Assembly (NCBI GenBank): GCA_016791365.1
Contig: JAEUMT010000005.1
Coordinates: 28,394 to 92,393 of the forward strand
Reading direction: 5' to 3'
Length of the DNA stretch: 64,000 nt
DNA from: Hyphomonadaceae bacterium
Lineage (GTDB): Bacteria; Pseudomonadota; Alphaproteobacteria; Caulobacterales; Aquidulcibacteraceae
Both the position numbers and the translations under genes were made by a program. Within the stretch, counting starts at the first letter, position 1; the number at the start of each line of letters is the position of its first letter. This document shows positions 1-9,517 of this stretch, piece by piece. The notes under the pieces are model-generated. The model saw only the letters and a list, made by a program, of their open reading frames with translations. It searched no databases and was not told the DNA's origin.

Positions 1-1219
1 TTGCGGACGGAACGCCGGTTGAAGCGGGCTTGCGCATATAGTCTTCAGAGCCGTTCGACACGGCCGTCGCTGACGTTTCCGTCATGCCCCAGCCTTGGCC
101 GGGTTGCGCCGTAGGAAAGCGCGCTTTGATGCGATTGACCAATTCGGGCGCAGCTGGCGCGCCGCCGTACGAAACGCCTTCGATCGAGGAGAGATCGTAC
201 TCGTCGATCTTCGGATGCTCGAGCACTTGCCACGCAATTGTCGGCACGCCGCCAAAATGCGTGATGCGTTCTTTTTCCATCAGCGGCAGCGCCTGGTCGA
301 CGTCCCAGCGGCGCTGCATGACGATCTTATTTCCGGTCAGCATCGCCGGGATCATGATCGCGAAGCACCCGGTGGCGTGAAAGAACGGCACTGAAATGAG
401 GAACGAACGCTGCGGACCGTTTGGATCGGGCGCAGGCGGCGCTTCACCGCGGCGCAGGAAGGCGCGCGCTTGCGCCGACATGCCGTTCAGCATGTTGGAG
501 ATGATATTGCGATGAGAGATCACCGCGCCCTTTGGGTTTCCGGTGGTGCCGGAGGTGTAGAAGATGGCGACGTCGTCGTCCGGCTGTGTCGGGATCGCAG
601 GCGGCGCAACCGGCGCGATGGAGGCCCAATCAGCTGTCTTGCCGACGATGCTCTCGAAACGCGCGACGCGCGGATCGGCGATTTCTTCTTTTGAACGCGA
701 GACGTAGATCTTGCGCAGGTCCGGGCAGTTGTCGACGTGTTCGCGGACGCGCTCGTAGCGTTCGACATCCATGATCGCGAGCGAGGTGCCGGAATTCTTG
801 AGGCCGTATTCCAGCTCGGCGCCCGTCCACCACGCGTTTAGGGGGGTGACGATTGCCCCAGCGAGAACCGCGCCCCAAAAAGCGACCGGCCATTCCGGCA
901 GATTGCGCATGATGACGGCGACGCGGTCGCCCGGCTTCACGCCGTCGGCGATGAGTTGGTGGGCGAATTTGTTGGCGGCGGCCTGGAAGGCGGCGATGGT
1001 CGCGCGCTCGTCCTCGAACACGAGGTGGTCGCGCGCGCCCCATGCGGCGCCGGCGGCATAGACTTCACGCAGCGTCGGCGGCGCGTTCTTCCATACTTTC
1101 ATACGGATGCCGCGGATTTCTTCTTCGCCTACCTCAAGCGGCGTGCCTGGCGCGGTGAGCAGCTTGTGCGCCTGCTCAATAGACATGGCTGGAAAACCGG
1201 GCTTGGCGCCGTCGCTCAT
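1..1219 (-). CDS. Long-chain acyl-CoA synthetase (AMP-binding), 3' end cut by window
   Basis: Adenylate-forming ligase that activates a carboxylic acid, most likely a fatty acid, with ATP and CoA. About 406 codons are visible and the gene runs off the left edge. The translation reads MSDGAKPGFPAM at the start, contains the AMP-binding P-loop YTSGTTGNPKGAV (about residue 195), FFHATGCFA, and GWGMTETSA (about residue 380), the last being the ANL-family A5-type motif. The C-terminal lid domain with the catalytic lysine lies outside the window. The ATG at 1217-1219 is preceded by a GGGAGGAC ribosome site. Substrate chain length cannot be read from the sequence; the class is secure. Confidence 0.9.
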   Translation of the reverse strand, partial: MSDGAKPGFPAMSIEQAHKLLTAPGTPLEVGEEEIRGIRMKVWKNAPPTLREVYAAGAAWGARDHLVFEDERATIAAFQAAANKFAHQLIADGVKPGDRVAVIMRNLPEWPVAFWGAVLAGAIVTPLNAWWTGAELEYGLKNSGTSLAIMDVERYERVREHVDNCPDLRKIYVSRSKEEIADPRVARFESIVGKTADWASIAPVAPPAIPTQPDDDVAIFYTSGTTGNPKGAVISHRNIISNMLNGMSAQARAFLRRGEAPPAPDPNGPQRSFLISVPFFHATGCFAIMIPAMLTGNKIVMQRRWDVDQALPLMEKERITHFGGVPTIAWQVLEHPKIDEYDLSSIEGVSYGGAPAAPELVNRIKARFPTAQPGQGWGMTETSATAVSNGSEDYMRKPASTGVPSA

Positions 1220-1412
1220 CGTGTCCTCCCGCTTTGACGGCAAAGGCGCCGCCAGCGTCATTTTTGATTACGCCTGTTGAAACACGTCGCTGGGCGCGCC
1301 GCAACAGCAGCGCCAGACTAAACTTTGCCGGAATTTAATGGTGGCTTGTCGCTTGCGCGAGCCTCGGGCAAGCATGATGCCAACGCCCTAGGCGGGATGG
1401 GAGACGCGCGAC

Positions 1413-4400
1413 ATGGCCTTTGATTGGAAAGCGCTCGCGGAGCGCGTCGACCCGCGTAAATGGAATTGGTCCTGGGTAGCGCCTGCGCGCGACTGGGCGG
1501 TGACAAACCGCACGACCGTGCTCGCGACATCGATGGCGCTGCTCGTCGGCTTATGGGGCGGCGCTGTGCTTGGGCGCGTGTCGCTCGGCGCGCCGGCCTT
1601 TGAGTTCGCGCAGCTCGGTTCGATTGGCGCGGGCGGCAATGCGCGCAGTCAGAACGCGGCGCGCGCCGGCCTGCCGCAGGTCGACGGCATGGCGTTCGTG
1701 CGTTTGCGCGCCGAGATGGATCGCACCGAGCCGCGCGCGTGCCTGGAATTCTCGCAAAATCTTTCGGCCGATCCTTCGGTCAACTTCGCTGACTACATCG
1801 CGCTGGAGCCGGCGGCGCCGTTCCAGGTCGATGTGTCAGGCAATCTGCTCTGCCTTGGCGGCCTGCCGCTCGAGCCGGAGCGCCAAATCACCATCCGTGA
1901 AGGTCTGCCGTCGCAAACCGGCGAGCGCACGGAATACGACGAGAACTTCACGCTCACCTTCGGCGATCGCCCGGCTTATGTCGGCTTCGCCGGCAACGGC
2001 GTGATCCTGCCGCGTTCGGAAGCCGACGGCATCGCCATCGAGACGGTGAACGTGTCGCGCATCGAAGTTGAAGTTCTGCGCGTGCCGGATCGCATCCTCT
2101 CGCAATACCAATTGGAGCAGGGCGAGACCAACGAAGAAGGCGGCTGGGGCTATTGGAGCTTCAACGGCGCGGGCGAGAGCGTCGGCGTTTCGGTTTACAA
2201 GGGCGAGATCGACGTTGATACGCGCGTGCGCAATAGCGCTGTAACGACGGTGTTTTCCCTCACCGGCGCGCTGCGCGAGTTCCGTCCGGGCGCGTATATC
2301 GTGAAGGTGAAGGACGTTTCGCCGAGCGCTGGTCAGCGCGGCGAGGGTGAGAACGAATCCGCTGCCTCGTCCTATCGCTGGATTCTCTACACGGATATGG
2401 CGCTGCAAAGCTTCTCGGGCGCGACCGGCCTTGATGTCGTTGTACGTTCTCTGCGTACGGCGCGGCCGATGAGCAACGTCACGCTGACGCTCATTGCTTC
2501 AAACAACGAGGAGCTGGCGCGTGTGCGCAGCGATCGCGAAGGGCGCGTTCACTTCAACGACGCGCTGGTGAATGGCGATGGCCCCGCGCGGGCGCGGTAC
2601 GTGATGGCCTATGGCGGCGAAGGCGACTTCGCGGCGCTCGATCTGCAGCGCGCGAGCCTCGATCTTTCCGATCGCGGCGTTGATGGGCGTGCAGCGCCTG
2701 GCGATGTCGATGCGTATCTCTACACCGAGCGCGGCATCTATAGGCCTGGCGAGCGGGTGCGCCTGATCGGCTTGATCCGTGATCAAGTCGGCCGCGCGAT
2801 CGCGAACCGGCAATCGACGCTTGTCGTCTATCGTCCGAACGGAACCGAAGCGCGGCGCATCCGCTTGACGGAAGCCGTTGATGGCGGCGCGATTGCGAAG
2901 AACATCGAGCTCGACCGTTCGGCGCCGCGCGGCGTCTGGAGCGCGCAGCTCACCGTTGATGGTCAGGAAGCCATTGCCGGCAGCGTCAGCTGGTCGGTTG
3001 AAGATTTCGTGCCGGAACGGCTGCGCGTGCAGATCGAGGCGAGCGAAGACGTGCTCCGCCGCGGCCAGTCACGGCCGATCAATGTGCAGGCTGACTTCCT
3101 CTATGGCGCGCCGGGCTCCGGTCTCGCCGTGGAAGCGGAAGGCCGGTTGATGATCGACCCGAACCCGTTCCCGGAACAGGAAGGCTATAGCTTCGGCGTC
3201 GCCGACGAGAGCTTCGACGAACGCTTCTTCCAATTGCCAGGCACGGTGACGGACGGCACGGGCGCGGCGCAGCTTGCGTTCCGCCTGCCGGAAGAGCCGC
3301 AAACGACGATGCCGCTGCGTGCGCGCATGTTGGCAAGTGTCGCCGATCCGGGCGGGCGTGTGGTGCGTGAGAACTTCACGGTGCCGGTGCGCCTGAACGA
3401 ATTCTATCTCGGCATGAAGCCGACGTTCGAGAACCGTCGCGCGGGCCAGGGCGAAGCCGTTGGCTATGACGTGATTGCGCTCAACGCCAACGGCCAGCGC
3501 GTCGCCGTGCGCGGCGTGCAATGGCAGATCGTGCGAGAGGACTGGAATTACGATTGGTATTTGGACGGCGGCCAATGGCGTTGGCGCCGGACGGGCCGCG
3601 ATATTCCGGTCGATGGCGCGACCGCCGACGTTGGCGCGAACCAGCCGCTGCGTATCTCTGAAGAAGGACTGCGCTCGGGCTCGTATCGGCTGATCCTGCG
3701 CCGCGGCGCCGACATCGTTGCGGCGCAACGCTTCGGCGTTGGCTGGGGCGGCCCCGCGGATGACGATCAAACGCCGGACATGGTCAGCGTTGTTGCGCCA
3801 ACCGATCCGGTGCGGCCGGGTGCGCGGGCGCGGGTGCAAATCCGTCCGCCATATGCGGGCGAGGCGCAGATCGTGGTGGCGACGGATCGCGTGATCGAAA
3901 CGCGGACGGTTCATGTCGATGCAAACGGCGCGACGATTGATCTGCCGGTGAGCGCGGACTGGGGTTCGGGCGCGTATGTGCTCGTGACCGTCATGACGCC
4001 GCGCGATCCGGTGAACTTGCCGGTGCCGCGTCGTGCGATTGGCGTGGCGTACGTGCCTGTCGATATGGGCGGGCGGACGCTGACTGTTGAAGCGGGCGAG
4101 GGCCTGCAGAACGTGCGTCCGCGCACGCACATCGAAGTGCCGGTGCGCGTGACCGGCGGCGGCGCTGGTCAGCGCGTGCGTGTGGCGATCGCGCTGGTGG
4201 ATGAGGGCATCCTCAACATCACCAAGTACGAAAGTCCGAATCCGGTGAACTATTTCTTCGGCCGGCGCGCGCTGGGCGTGGAGATTCGCGACGACTACGG
4301 CCGCCTGCTCAATCCGAACCTCGGCGCGCCGGCGACGGCGCGCCAGGGCGGTGACTCGCTTGGCGGCGAGGGACTGACGGTTGTGCCGACGCGCACGGTG

Positions 4401-6443
4401 TCGCTGTTCTCCGATATTGTTGAAGTGCGTGGCGGGCGGGCCGTGATCCCGATCGATATTCCAGACTTCAACGGAACGCTGCGGCTCATGGCTGTGGCGT
4501 GGAGTGAGAACGCTCTGGGGCAGGATGCCGAGCAGATCGTCGTACGCGACCCAGTTGTGGCGGAACTGATCCTGCCGCGTTTCCTCGCGCCTGGTGATGC
4601 GGCGCAAGGGGCGTTGAACGTCGATAACGTCGAAGGTCCGAATGGCGCCTACACGGTGACCATCACCGGCTCGTCGACCGCGCAAATTCAGGCGCAGCCG
4701 CGACGCTTCAACCTCACGCGCGGCAACCGGCAAACGGCGCTGATTCCGATCTCGGGCGGTCCGCTTGGCGTTGGCGATATCCGTTTGCGCCTCGAAGGCC
4801 CGCAAGGGTTCGCGCCGGTGGAGCGGACGTACAACATCCAATCGCGTGCGCCGTTCCTGCCGATCACGATCACGCGGACAGAGCCGCAAGTTGCGAATGC
4901 TTCGTGGCGGGCGCCGTCTGATGCCTTGGCTGGCTTCCAGCCAAGCGCGCAGGCGCTGATCTCGTTCTCGAACTTGGCGGGCATCGATCCGGCGCCGTTG
5001 CTGGATTCGCTTTATCGCTATCCGTACGGTTGCACCGAGCAGCTGACGTCGGTGGCGATGCCGCTGCTCTACTACAACTCGTTGACGGCCGACGCGAGCC
5101 GGCAAGCCGATCCGCGTCTGCGGCGGCGTGTGCAGGAAGCGGCGACGCAATTGCTGGATCGCCAAGGTCCGGATGGCGCCTTTGGTCTATGGAGCGCCGG
5201 TGACGGCGCGGCCAGCCCGTGGCTCGGCGCGTACGCGACGGATTTCCTCCGTCGTGCGCAGGCCGAAGGCTATGCGGTGCCGCGTCAGCCGATGCAGCAA
5301 GCGTATGCGGCGTTGCGGCGTGTGGCGCGGCTCAATGACTTCGGCTCGGTGCGTTATGAGTTCGAAGTCTATCGCTGGCCGGGTTCGAACGACACGACCG
5401 AGCTGATGCGCTCGCGCGCGGCGGCTTATGCGCTCTACGTGCTGGCGATGGCGGGCGAGGCCGATATCGGTCAGGTCCGCTACTTCCACGACAACCGCTT
5501 GCGTGGCGAACCTTCGCCATTGGCGCGGGCGCAGATCGGCGCGGCTTTGGCGCACATGGGCGACCGTGTGCGTTCGCGCAATGCGTTCCAAATGGCCGAG
5601 CAGGCGCTTGGCTATCGCAACACCGGCGACTGGTATCAGACGCCGTTGCGTGACCTGGCTGGCGTGATTGCGCTGGCGGCCGACGCGGGCGAGACCGAAA
5701 TGGTCGATCGTTTGCGCCGCCGTCTTGAACGCGACGCGCCGGATGCGGGTGAGCTGATGACGCAGGAGCAAGTGCAGCTCCTGCTCGCGGCGCACACGCT
5801 GCAGGATCGTGCGGGCCCGGTGAACGTGACGCTGAACGGCGAAGCGTTGGCCGAGCGGCGCGTGATGGCGAACGCGCAGCGTCTGGCGGCTGGCCTTGTG
5901 TTCCGCAATGCGGCGCGCGGTCCAGTGTGGCGGACGATGGCGTTGACGGGCGCGCCGCGCGAGGCGCCGCCTTCGATGCAAGCCGGCTACACGATCAACA
6001 AGACGATCTATCGCCTGGATGGATCGTTGGCTGATCTTGGCGCCATCCGTCAGGGCGATCGCGTCGTCGTGGTGCTCTCGGGTCAGCCCGAGGGCGCGCG
6101 CAACTTCCCGACGGTGCTTGTCGATCTTCTGCCGGCTGGCTTGGAGATCGAGACGTTGCTCAATCCAAGCGATGGCTTCCAAGGGCAGAGCTATGATGGC
6201 TCGACGCGCAATGGGCCGTTCTCGTGGATTGGCTCCATCACCTACACGCAAGTGCAGGAATCGCGTGACGATCGCTTTGTCGCTTCGGCCAATCTGCGCG
6301 GGCAGTATCGCTATGCGTACATCGCGCGTGCGGTGACGCCGGGCCGCTACACGATGCCGGCGGCGCAAGTCGAAGACATGTATCGCCCGGGCGTGATGGC
6401 CCGGACCGACACCGGCACGATCGTCATCGCGCCGCGCGGTTAG
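1413..6443 (+). CDS. Alpha-2-macroglobulin family protein with thioester
   Basis: 1676-residue periplasmic protease-trapping protein of the bacterial A2M family. A single hydrophobic segment at about residues 35-56 (after a basic stretch) anchors it to the inner membrane; there is no lipobox, unlike the lipoprotein ECAM of E. coli. Repeated MG-type beta domains fill the N-terminal two thirds. The CTEQ thioester motif is intact with Cys1207 in the context YPYGCTEQ, followed by a TED-like alpha-helical stretch and a C-terminal receptor-binding-like domain. The gene sits just upstream of a PBP1C gene, the classical partner. Known for the family: the protein ensnares attacking proteases while PBP1C repairs peptidoglycan. 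The ATG follows GGGATGGGAGAC. Confidence 0.95.
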   Translation: MAFDWKALAERVDPRKWNWSWVAPARDWAVTNRTTVLATSMALLVGLWGGAVLGRVSLGAPAFEFAQLGSIGAGGNARSQNAARAGLPQVDGMAFVRLRAEMDRTEPRACLEFSQNLSADPSVNFADYIALEPAAPFQVDVSGNLLCLGGLPLEPERQITIREGLPSQTGERTEYDENFTLTFGDRPAYVGFAGNGVILPRSEADGIAIETVNVSRIEVEVLRVPDRILSQYQLEQGETNEEGGWGYWSFNGAGESVGVSVYKGEIDVDTRVRNSAVTTVFSLTGALREFRPGAYIVKVKDVSPSAGQRGEGENESAASSYRWILYTDMALQSFSGATGLDVVVRSLRTARPMSNVTLTLIASNNEELARVRSDREGRVHFNDALVNGDGPARARYVMAYGGEGDFAALDLQRASLDLSDRGVDGRAAPGDVDAYLYTERGIYRPGERVRLIGLIRDQVGRAIANRQSTLVVYRPNGTEARRIRLTEAVDGGAIAKNIELDRSAPRGVWSAQLTVDGQEAIAGSVSWSVEDFVPERLRVQIEASEDVLRRGQSRPINVQADFLYGAPGSGLAVEAEGRLMIDPNPFPEQEGYSFGVADESFDERFFQLPGTVTDGTGAAQLAFRLPEEPQTTMPLRARMLASVADPGGRVVRENFTVPVRLNEFYLGMKPTFENRRAGQGEAVGYDVIALNANGQRVAVRGVQWQIVREDWNYDWYLDGGQWRWRRTGRDIPVDGATADVGANQPLRISEEGLRSGSYRLILRRGADIVAAQRFGVGWGGPADDDQTPDMVSVVAPTDPVRPGARARVQIRPPYAGEAQIVVATDRVIETRTVHVDANGATIDLPVSADWGSGAYVLVTVMTPRDPVNLPVPRRAIGVAYVPVDMGGRTLTVEAGEGLQNVRPRTHIEVPVRVTGGGAGQRVRVAIALVDEGILNITKYESPNPVNYFFGRRALGVEIRDDYGRLLNPNLGAPATARQGGDSLGGEGLTVVPTRTVSLFSDIVEVRGGRAVIPIDIPDFNGTLRLMAVAWSENALGQDAEQIVVRDPVVAELILPRFLAPGDAAQGALNVDNVEGPNGAYTVTITGSSTAQIQAQPRRFNLTRGNRQTALIPISGGPLGVGDIRLRLEGPQGFAPVERTYNIQSRAPFLPITITRTEPQVANASWRAPSDALAGFQPSAQALISFSNLAGIDPAPLLDSLYRYPYGCTEQLTSVAMPLLYYNSLTADASRQADPRLRRRVQEAATQLLDRQGPDGAFGLWSAGDGAASPWLGAYATDFLRRAQAEGYAVPRQPMQQAYAALRRVARLNDFGSVRYEFEVYRWPGSNDTTELMRSRAAAYALYVLAMAGEADIGQVRYFHDNRLRGEPSPLARAQIGAALAHMGDRVRSRNAFQMAEQALGYRNTGDWYQTPLRDLAGVIALAADAGETEMVDRLRRRLERDAPDAGELMTQEQVQLLLAAHTLQDRAGPVNVTLNGEALAERRVMANAQRLAAGLVFRNAARGPVWRTMALTGAPREAPPSMQAGYTINKTIYRLDGSLADLGAIRQGDRVVVVLSGQPEGARNFPTVLVDLLPAGLEIETLLNPSDGFQGQSYDGSTRNGPFSWIGSITYTQVQESRDDRFVASANLRGQYRYAYIARAVTPGRYTMPAAQVEDMYRPGVMARTDTGTIVIAPRG

Positions 6444-6457
6444 CAATGAGGCGTCAC

Positions 6458-6573
6458 CACTCTTCTCCCTCCCCCCTTGTGGGGGAGGGCGGGGAGGGGG
6501 GAGCAAGCGCAACTGCTTCAAACAGCAGCGCTGATACCCCCACCCCCGACCCCGCCCCACAAGGGGGCGGGGC
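6458..6573. repeat. GC-rich inverted intergenic repeat (REP-like)
   Basis: The spacer between the A2M gene and pbpC carries two G/C-homopolymer blocks in inverted orientation: CTCCCTCCCCCCTTGTGGGG at 6465-6484 and, further on, a run ending CCCCACAAGGGGGCGGGG. They can fold into a long hairpin in the RNA. A degenerate relative (CCCCCACCC...CCACAAGGGAGGAGGG) is seen at 29921-29960. The element extends right up to the GTG start of the next gene, so it forms its 5' leader. Whether it is mobile cannot be told here. Confidence 0.6.
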
Positions 6574-8649
6574 GTGAAGCGCGGGCCTGGCACTCCGCTC
6601 CCACTCAGCGAAAATGGCAAACGCATTGCGCGTGGGCTGTTTGTTGCTCTGTTTGCATTGTTCACCGTGGATCAGCTCTTTGCGCCGCCGCTGCAGCGGG
6701 TGCGCGAGGTGTCGCCGGTTGTACTCGATCACAATGGCGAATGGCTGATGGCGTTCACGACGCGCGATGGCGCCTGGCGGCTGGAAGCGCGGCTCGATGA
6801 AATCGATCCGGAATTTCAGCGCCGCCTGATTGCGATCGAGGACGAGCGCTTCTGGTTTCATCCCGGCTTCGATCCGATCGCGCTGGCGCGGGCGAGTGTT
6901 TCGTACGTGCGGGTGGGACGCGTCACGCAGGGCGGCTCGACCATCACGATGCAGTTGGCGCGGTTATTGGAGCCGCGGCCGCGGACGATTGGCTCGAAGC
7001 TGATCGAGATTATCCGCGCGATGCAGATCGAAGCGCGGATGTCGAAGCGCGAGATCCTGGCGGCGTATCTGACGATGGCGCCCTATGGCGGCAATCTGCA
7101 GGGCGTGCGCGCGGCGTCACGCGCTTACTTTCAACGCGATCCGCAATGGCTCGATGATGCGGAGATGGCGCTACTCATCGCGCTGCCGCAGGCGCCGGAA
7201 GCGCGGCGCCCGGATCGGCATCCGCAGGCGGCGCGGGCGTCGCGTGATCGGGTGTTGGACCTCTTTGCCAGCACCGGGCTGATCAATCGCCGTCGCGCCG
7301 ATGAGGGCAAGCAAAGCGCGATCCCGGCCCGCGCGCCGTTTCCGTATTCGGCGCCGCATGCGGCTTACGCTTTGGTGCGGGAGCATCCGGGCGAGGGTGT
7401 CGTGCATTCCTCGCTCGACGCGACGCTGCAGCGTGATCTGGAAGCGCTGGTGCGGCGCAGCGCTGTTGGGTTGGAGCGCGAGGCGCAGATATCCATCCTG
7501 GCCGTGCAGATTGATGGCCGCGCCGTCCGCGCGCGTGTCGGCGGCGCGGAGTATGGAAACGGTCAGCGCGCCGGCGGCTATATCGATATGACGCGTGCGG
7601 TGCGTTCGCCCGGTTCGGCGTTGAAGCCGTTTCTCTATGCGATCGCGTTTGATGAGAATATTGCCGCGCCGGAGACATTGGTGCGGGATGCGCCGCGCCG
7701 GTTTGGCGGCTATCTGCCGGAGAATTTTGATCGGCGTTTCCACGGCGATGTCACGCTTGAGGATGCGTTGCGCCATTCCTTGAACTTGCCTGCCGTGGCG
7801 ACGCTTGAACGCATTGGCGCCGGCCGCTTCCAGTCCGCGCTCACGCGCGCGGGGGCGCATGTGCGGATGCCGCGCCGCGCGGACAGTGAGCCGGGATTGG
7901 CGCTGGCGCTCGGCGGCGTCGGTCTGACGCTCGAAGATCTGGTGCAGCTCTATGCGGCTCTGGGCGATGAAGGCGAGGCGCGGCCTCTGGTGACGACGGA
8001 TGTCGCGAACCTCGCATTCAGCCGCCGCTTCGTGCGGCCGCAGACGGCCGAACGTGTGCTGGAAATTCTCGCAAGTTCGCCGCACCCCGCGGGACGCGTT
8101 CCGGCAGCTGTCGCGCAAGGCGCGCCGCAAGTCGCGTTCAAGACGGGCACTTCGTATGGCTTCCGCGATGCGTGGGCGATGGGCGTGTCGAACGGCTACG
8201 CGATCGGTGTGTGGGTTGGCCGGCCCGATGGCGCGCCGCGACCCGGGCACACGGGTCGCAGCGAGGCGTTGCCGGTCTTGTTTGAAGCGTTCGATTTGCT
8301 CGGCGCGCCGCCGCCTCCAGAGCACGAAGAAGAGCATCACGATCCCGTCGCGCCGGCGCTGGCGCGTTTCGAAGGCAGCGACGGCGAGGATTTGTCGATC
8401 CTGTTCCCGCCGTCCGGCGCGGAGGTGCTGGTGCTCGACTACACGTCCAATTCACGCGGGCTTTCGCTTTCAGCGCGGGGCGGGCGCGCGCCGTTGACGT
8501 GGTATGCGGAAGGTCAGCGCGTTGGCAGTGAATCAACAAGCGGGCGCTCGATTTGGCGCCCGTCCGCGCCCGGCTTCTACAATGTCACTGTCGTCGATGC
8601 CGACGGCCGGAGCGCACATGCGCGCGTACGCATTCGCGATAGCGGCTAA
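6574..8649 (+). CDS. pbpC: Penicillin-binding protein 1C (bifunctional transglycosylase/transpeptidase)
   Basis: 691-residue peptidoglycan synthase. After a membrane anchor (residues 18-36) comes a GT51 glycosyltransferase domain with catalytic Glu in IEDERFW (residues 88-94) and [12 protein letters not shown] (119-130). The transpeptidase domain has SxxK at Ser348-Lys351 (SPGSALKPF), SxN at Ser402 (HSLNLPA) and KTG at Lys523 (FKTGTSYG), all intact. The C-terminal 90 residues match the BiPBP_C beta domain typical of PBP1C. The start is GTG at 6574, inside the end of a GC-rich repeat, so translation initiation may be affected by that hairpin; no clear alternative start lies between it and the membrane segment. 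It is the usual partner of the upstream A2M. Confidence 0.95.
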   Translation: MKRGPGTPLPLSENGKRIARGLFVALFALFTVDQLFAPPLQRVREVSPVVLDHNGEWLMAFTTRDGAWRLEARLDEIDPEFQRRLIAIEDERFWFHPGFDPIALARASVSYVRVGRVTQGGSTITMQLARLLEPRPRTIGSKLIEIIRAMQIEARMSKREILAAYLTMAPYGGNLQGVRAASRAYFQRDPQWLDDAEMALLIALPQAPEARRPDRHPQAARASRDRVLDLFASTGLINRRRADEGKQSAIPARAPFPYSAPHAAYALVREHPGEGVVHSSLDATLQRDLEALVRRSAVGLEREAQISILAVQIDGRAVRARVGGAEYGNGQRAGGYIDMTRAVRSPGSALKPFLYAIAFDENIAAPETLVRDAPRRFGGYLPENFDRRFHGDVTLEDALRHSLNLPAVATLERIGAGRFQSALTRAGAHVRMPRRADSEPGLALALGGVGLTLEDLVQLYAALGDEGEARPLVTTDVANLAFSRRFVRPQTAERVLEILASSPHPAGRVPAAVAQGAPQVAFKTGTSYGFRDAWAMGVSNGYAIGVWVGRPDGAPRPGHTGRSEALPVLFEAFDLLGAPPPPEHEEEHHDPVAPALARFEGSDGEDLSILFPPSGAEVLVLDYTSNSRGLSLSARGGRAPLTWYAEGQRVGSESTSGRSIWRPSAPGFYNVTVVDADGRSAHARVRIRDSG

Positions 8650-8652
8650 GTC

Positions 8653-8693
8653 AAAAGAAAAGGCGCGGATCGTGGGAGGGACGATCCGCGCCT
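8653..8693 (-). terminator. Rho-independent terminator of micropeptide gene 1
   Basis: Minus-strand RNA would form a perfect 13-bp stem (AGGCGCGGATCGT with ACGATCCGCGCCT, 7-nt loop) followed by TTTTCTTTT. It ends the transcript of the micropeptide gene at 8728-8820 and lies tail to tail with the end of pbpC. Confidence 0.85.
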
Positions 8694-8727
8694 GAGTGCG
8701 CTGATGTTTGCGTATTCGGGGGAGGGA

Positions 8728-8820
8728 TTACGCGACAATCAGAGCAGCTTGATACAGCGCCGCATACGCGACGGGCGCGAAGAGCACGAGCGCTGCGAGG
8801 ACGAAGGCGAACTTCTTCAT
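8728..8820 (-). CDS. 30-residue micropeptide, paralogue 1 of 3
   Basis: Unrecognised family. A 31-codon gene with a basic start (MKKF), a hydrophobic core and FAPVAYA, which resembles a Sec signal ending in A-x-A after residue 20. The remaining ten residues read ALYQAALIVA. Two further genes downstream in sequence (8993-9085, 9518-9610) have exactly the same length and the shared pattern K3, F14-A15-P16, A18, A20, Q24-A25-A26, I28-V29-A30. Each has its own terminator. It may be a secreted decapeptide precursor or a small membrane protein. The ribosome site is weak here (CACTCCA before ATG), unlike in the other two copies. Being real is supported by the threefold conservation. Confidence 0.75.
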   Translation of the reverse strand: MKKFAFVLAALVLFAPVAYAALYQAALIVA

Positions 8821-8855
8821 TGGAGTGACTTTCAAATCGAGCTGGTTGTTTCTGT

Positions 8856-8873
8856 GTTGACTATGAGATGCCG
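8856..8873 (-). promoter_or_regulatory. Conserved upstream box of micropeptide gene 1
   Basis: On the plus strand this reads GTTGACTATGAGATGCCG and recurs without change upstream of micropeptide gene 2 (9115-9132). It lies 35 nt before the start codon here and 29 nt before it there. The surrounding sequences have diverged, so the box is probably a promoter -10/start region or leader element. Its exact role is not visible. Confidence 0.5.
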
Positions 8874-8927
8874 GTGTTGCTCTCGGCGGATGCGCGAAAC
8901 GCAAATTTCTTCACGTTAAGAATTGCC

Positions 8928-8961
8928 CAAAACAAAAGGCGCGGAGCCCAAGCTCCGCGCC
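8928..8961 (-). terminator. Rho-independent terminator of micropeptide gene 2
   Basis: Minus-strand RNA: 10-bp perfect stem GGCGCGGAGC/GCTCCGCGCC with a 4-nt loop followed by TTTTGTTTT. It ends the transcript of the gene at 8993-9085. Confidence 0.85.
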
Positions 8962-8992
8962 TTCGTTTGCGACGGTCGCTGCGGGGGCAGGG

Positions 8993-9085
8993 TTAGGCGA
9001 CGATCTGGGCAGCTTGCGCAAAGATCGCGACGGCGACTGGAGCAAACAAAACAAAGGCGGCGGCGATAGAAGCAATCTTGGTCAT
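8993..9085 (-). CDS. 30-residue micropeptide, paralogue 2 of 3
   Basis: Second copy of the micropeptide family: MTKI start, hydrophobic core, FAPVAVA at residues 14-20, then the ten-residue tail IFAQAAQIVA. Same 93-bp length as its neighbours. A good ribosome site (GAGGGA, 8 nt before ATG) favours this start over an in-frame ATG 183 bp further upstream that would add an unrelated polar 61-residue extension. Function unknown; see paralogue 1 for the family description. Confidence 0.75.
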   Translation of the reverse strand: MTKIASIAAAFVLFAPVAVAIFAQAAQIVA

Positions 9086-9114
9086 TTTCGTTTCCCTCAG
9101 GTGTTTCGTGGTTC

Positions 9115-9132
9115 GTTGACTATGAGATGCCG
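9115..9132 (-). promoter_or_regulatory. Conserved upstream box of micropeptide gene 2
   Basis: Exact 18-nt repeat of the element at 8856-8873 (plus-strand GTTGACTATGAGATGCCG), 29 nt from the start codon. The third gene has only a vague equivalent (TCTGAACCTCTGATGCAGCC at 9641-9660) at a similar distance. Confidence 0.5.
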
Positions 9133-9446
9133 CGTGCTCCGCGCTTGGATGCGGCGTGATGAATTTTTTCCGCGCTTCGTTTGCGCATCCCAGTTCAGTC
9201 AAAAGCGCGGAGCTTGTGACCACGAGAGGGAAAGCGGCGCGGCGCATTTCAACGGGCTCGGCGCCCATCGTTAAGATGCGCTTGCGGATGGTGGATGCGT
9301 CAATGCCGCGTGGACCGCTTCGCCTTCGACAGGCTCAGGCTGACGCTACCTTGAAATCGCGAATGTGAGCTGCCGTTTGAATTGGGTCATGCTGGGCCGG
9401 ACTTGATCCGGGGTTGCCGAAGCACGACGCCACGCATGAAACGCGC
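9133..9446. other. Intergenic stretch between micropeptide genes 2 and 3
   Basis: About 310 bases with no supported gene. It contains the upstream region of micropeptide gene 2 and one copy of a short dispersed repeat (9324-9347). No tRNA or structured RNA was recognised. Confidence 0.5.
9324..9347. repeat. Dispersed CTTCGACAGGCTCAGG-type repeat
   Basis: CTTCGACAGGCTCAGGCTGA core. Related copies are at 56209-56232, 56263-56287 (inverted) and 59258-59276. The motif is a common small intergenic repeat in many proteobacterial genomes (established observation); its role is unknown. Confidence 0.6.
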
Positions 9447-9484
9447 AAAAGAAAAGCCGCGAACCTCTAGGCGGTTCGCGGCTT
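9447..9484 (-). terminator. Rho-independent terminator of micropeptide gene 3
   Basis: Minus-strand RNA: 12-bp stem AAGCCGCGAACC/GGTTCGCGGCTT with a 7-nt loop followed by TTCTTTT. It ends the transcript of the gene at 9518-9610. Confidence 0.85.
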
Positions 9485-9517
9485 CCTTTGTTGACCGTCG
9501 CCGGCGGGTTTGGGGGA

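Noticed and set aside
3069..5165. Long antisense frame (698 codons) within the A2M gene
   Set aside because: Arg/His-rich shadow frame of a GC-rich gene; the sense strand has clear A2M motifs.
9086..9268. 61-residue N-terminal extension of micropeptide 2
   Set aside because: A good ribosome site precedes the inner ATG and the paralogues have no equivalent extension.
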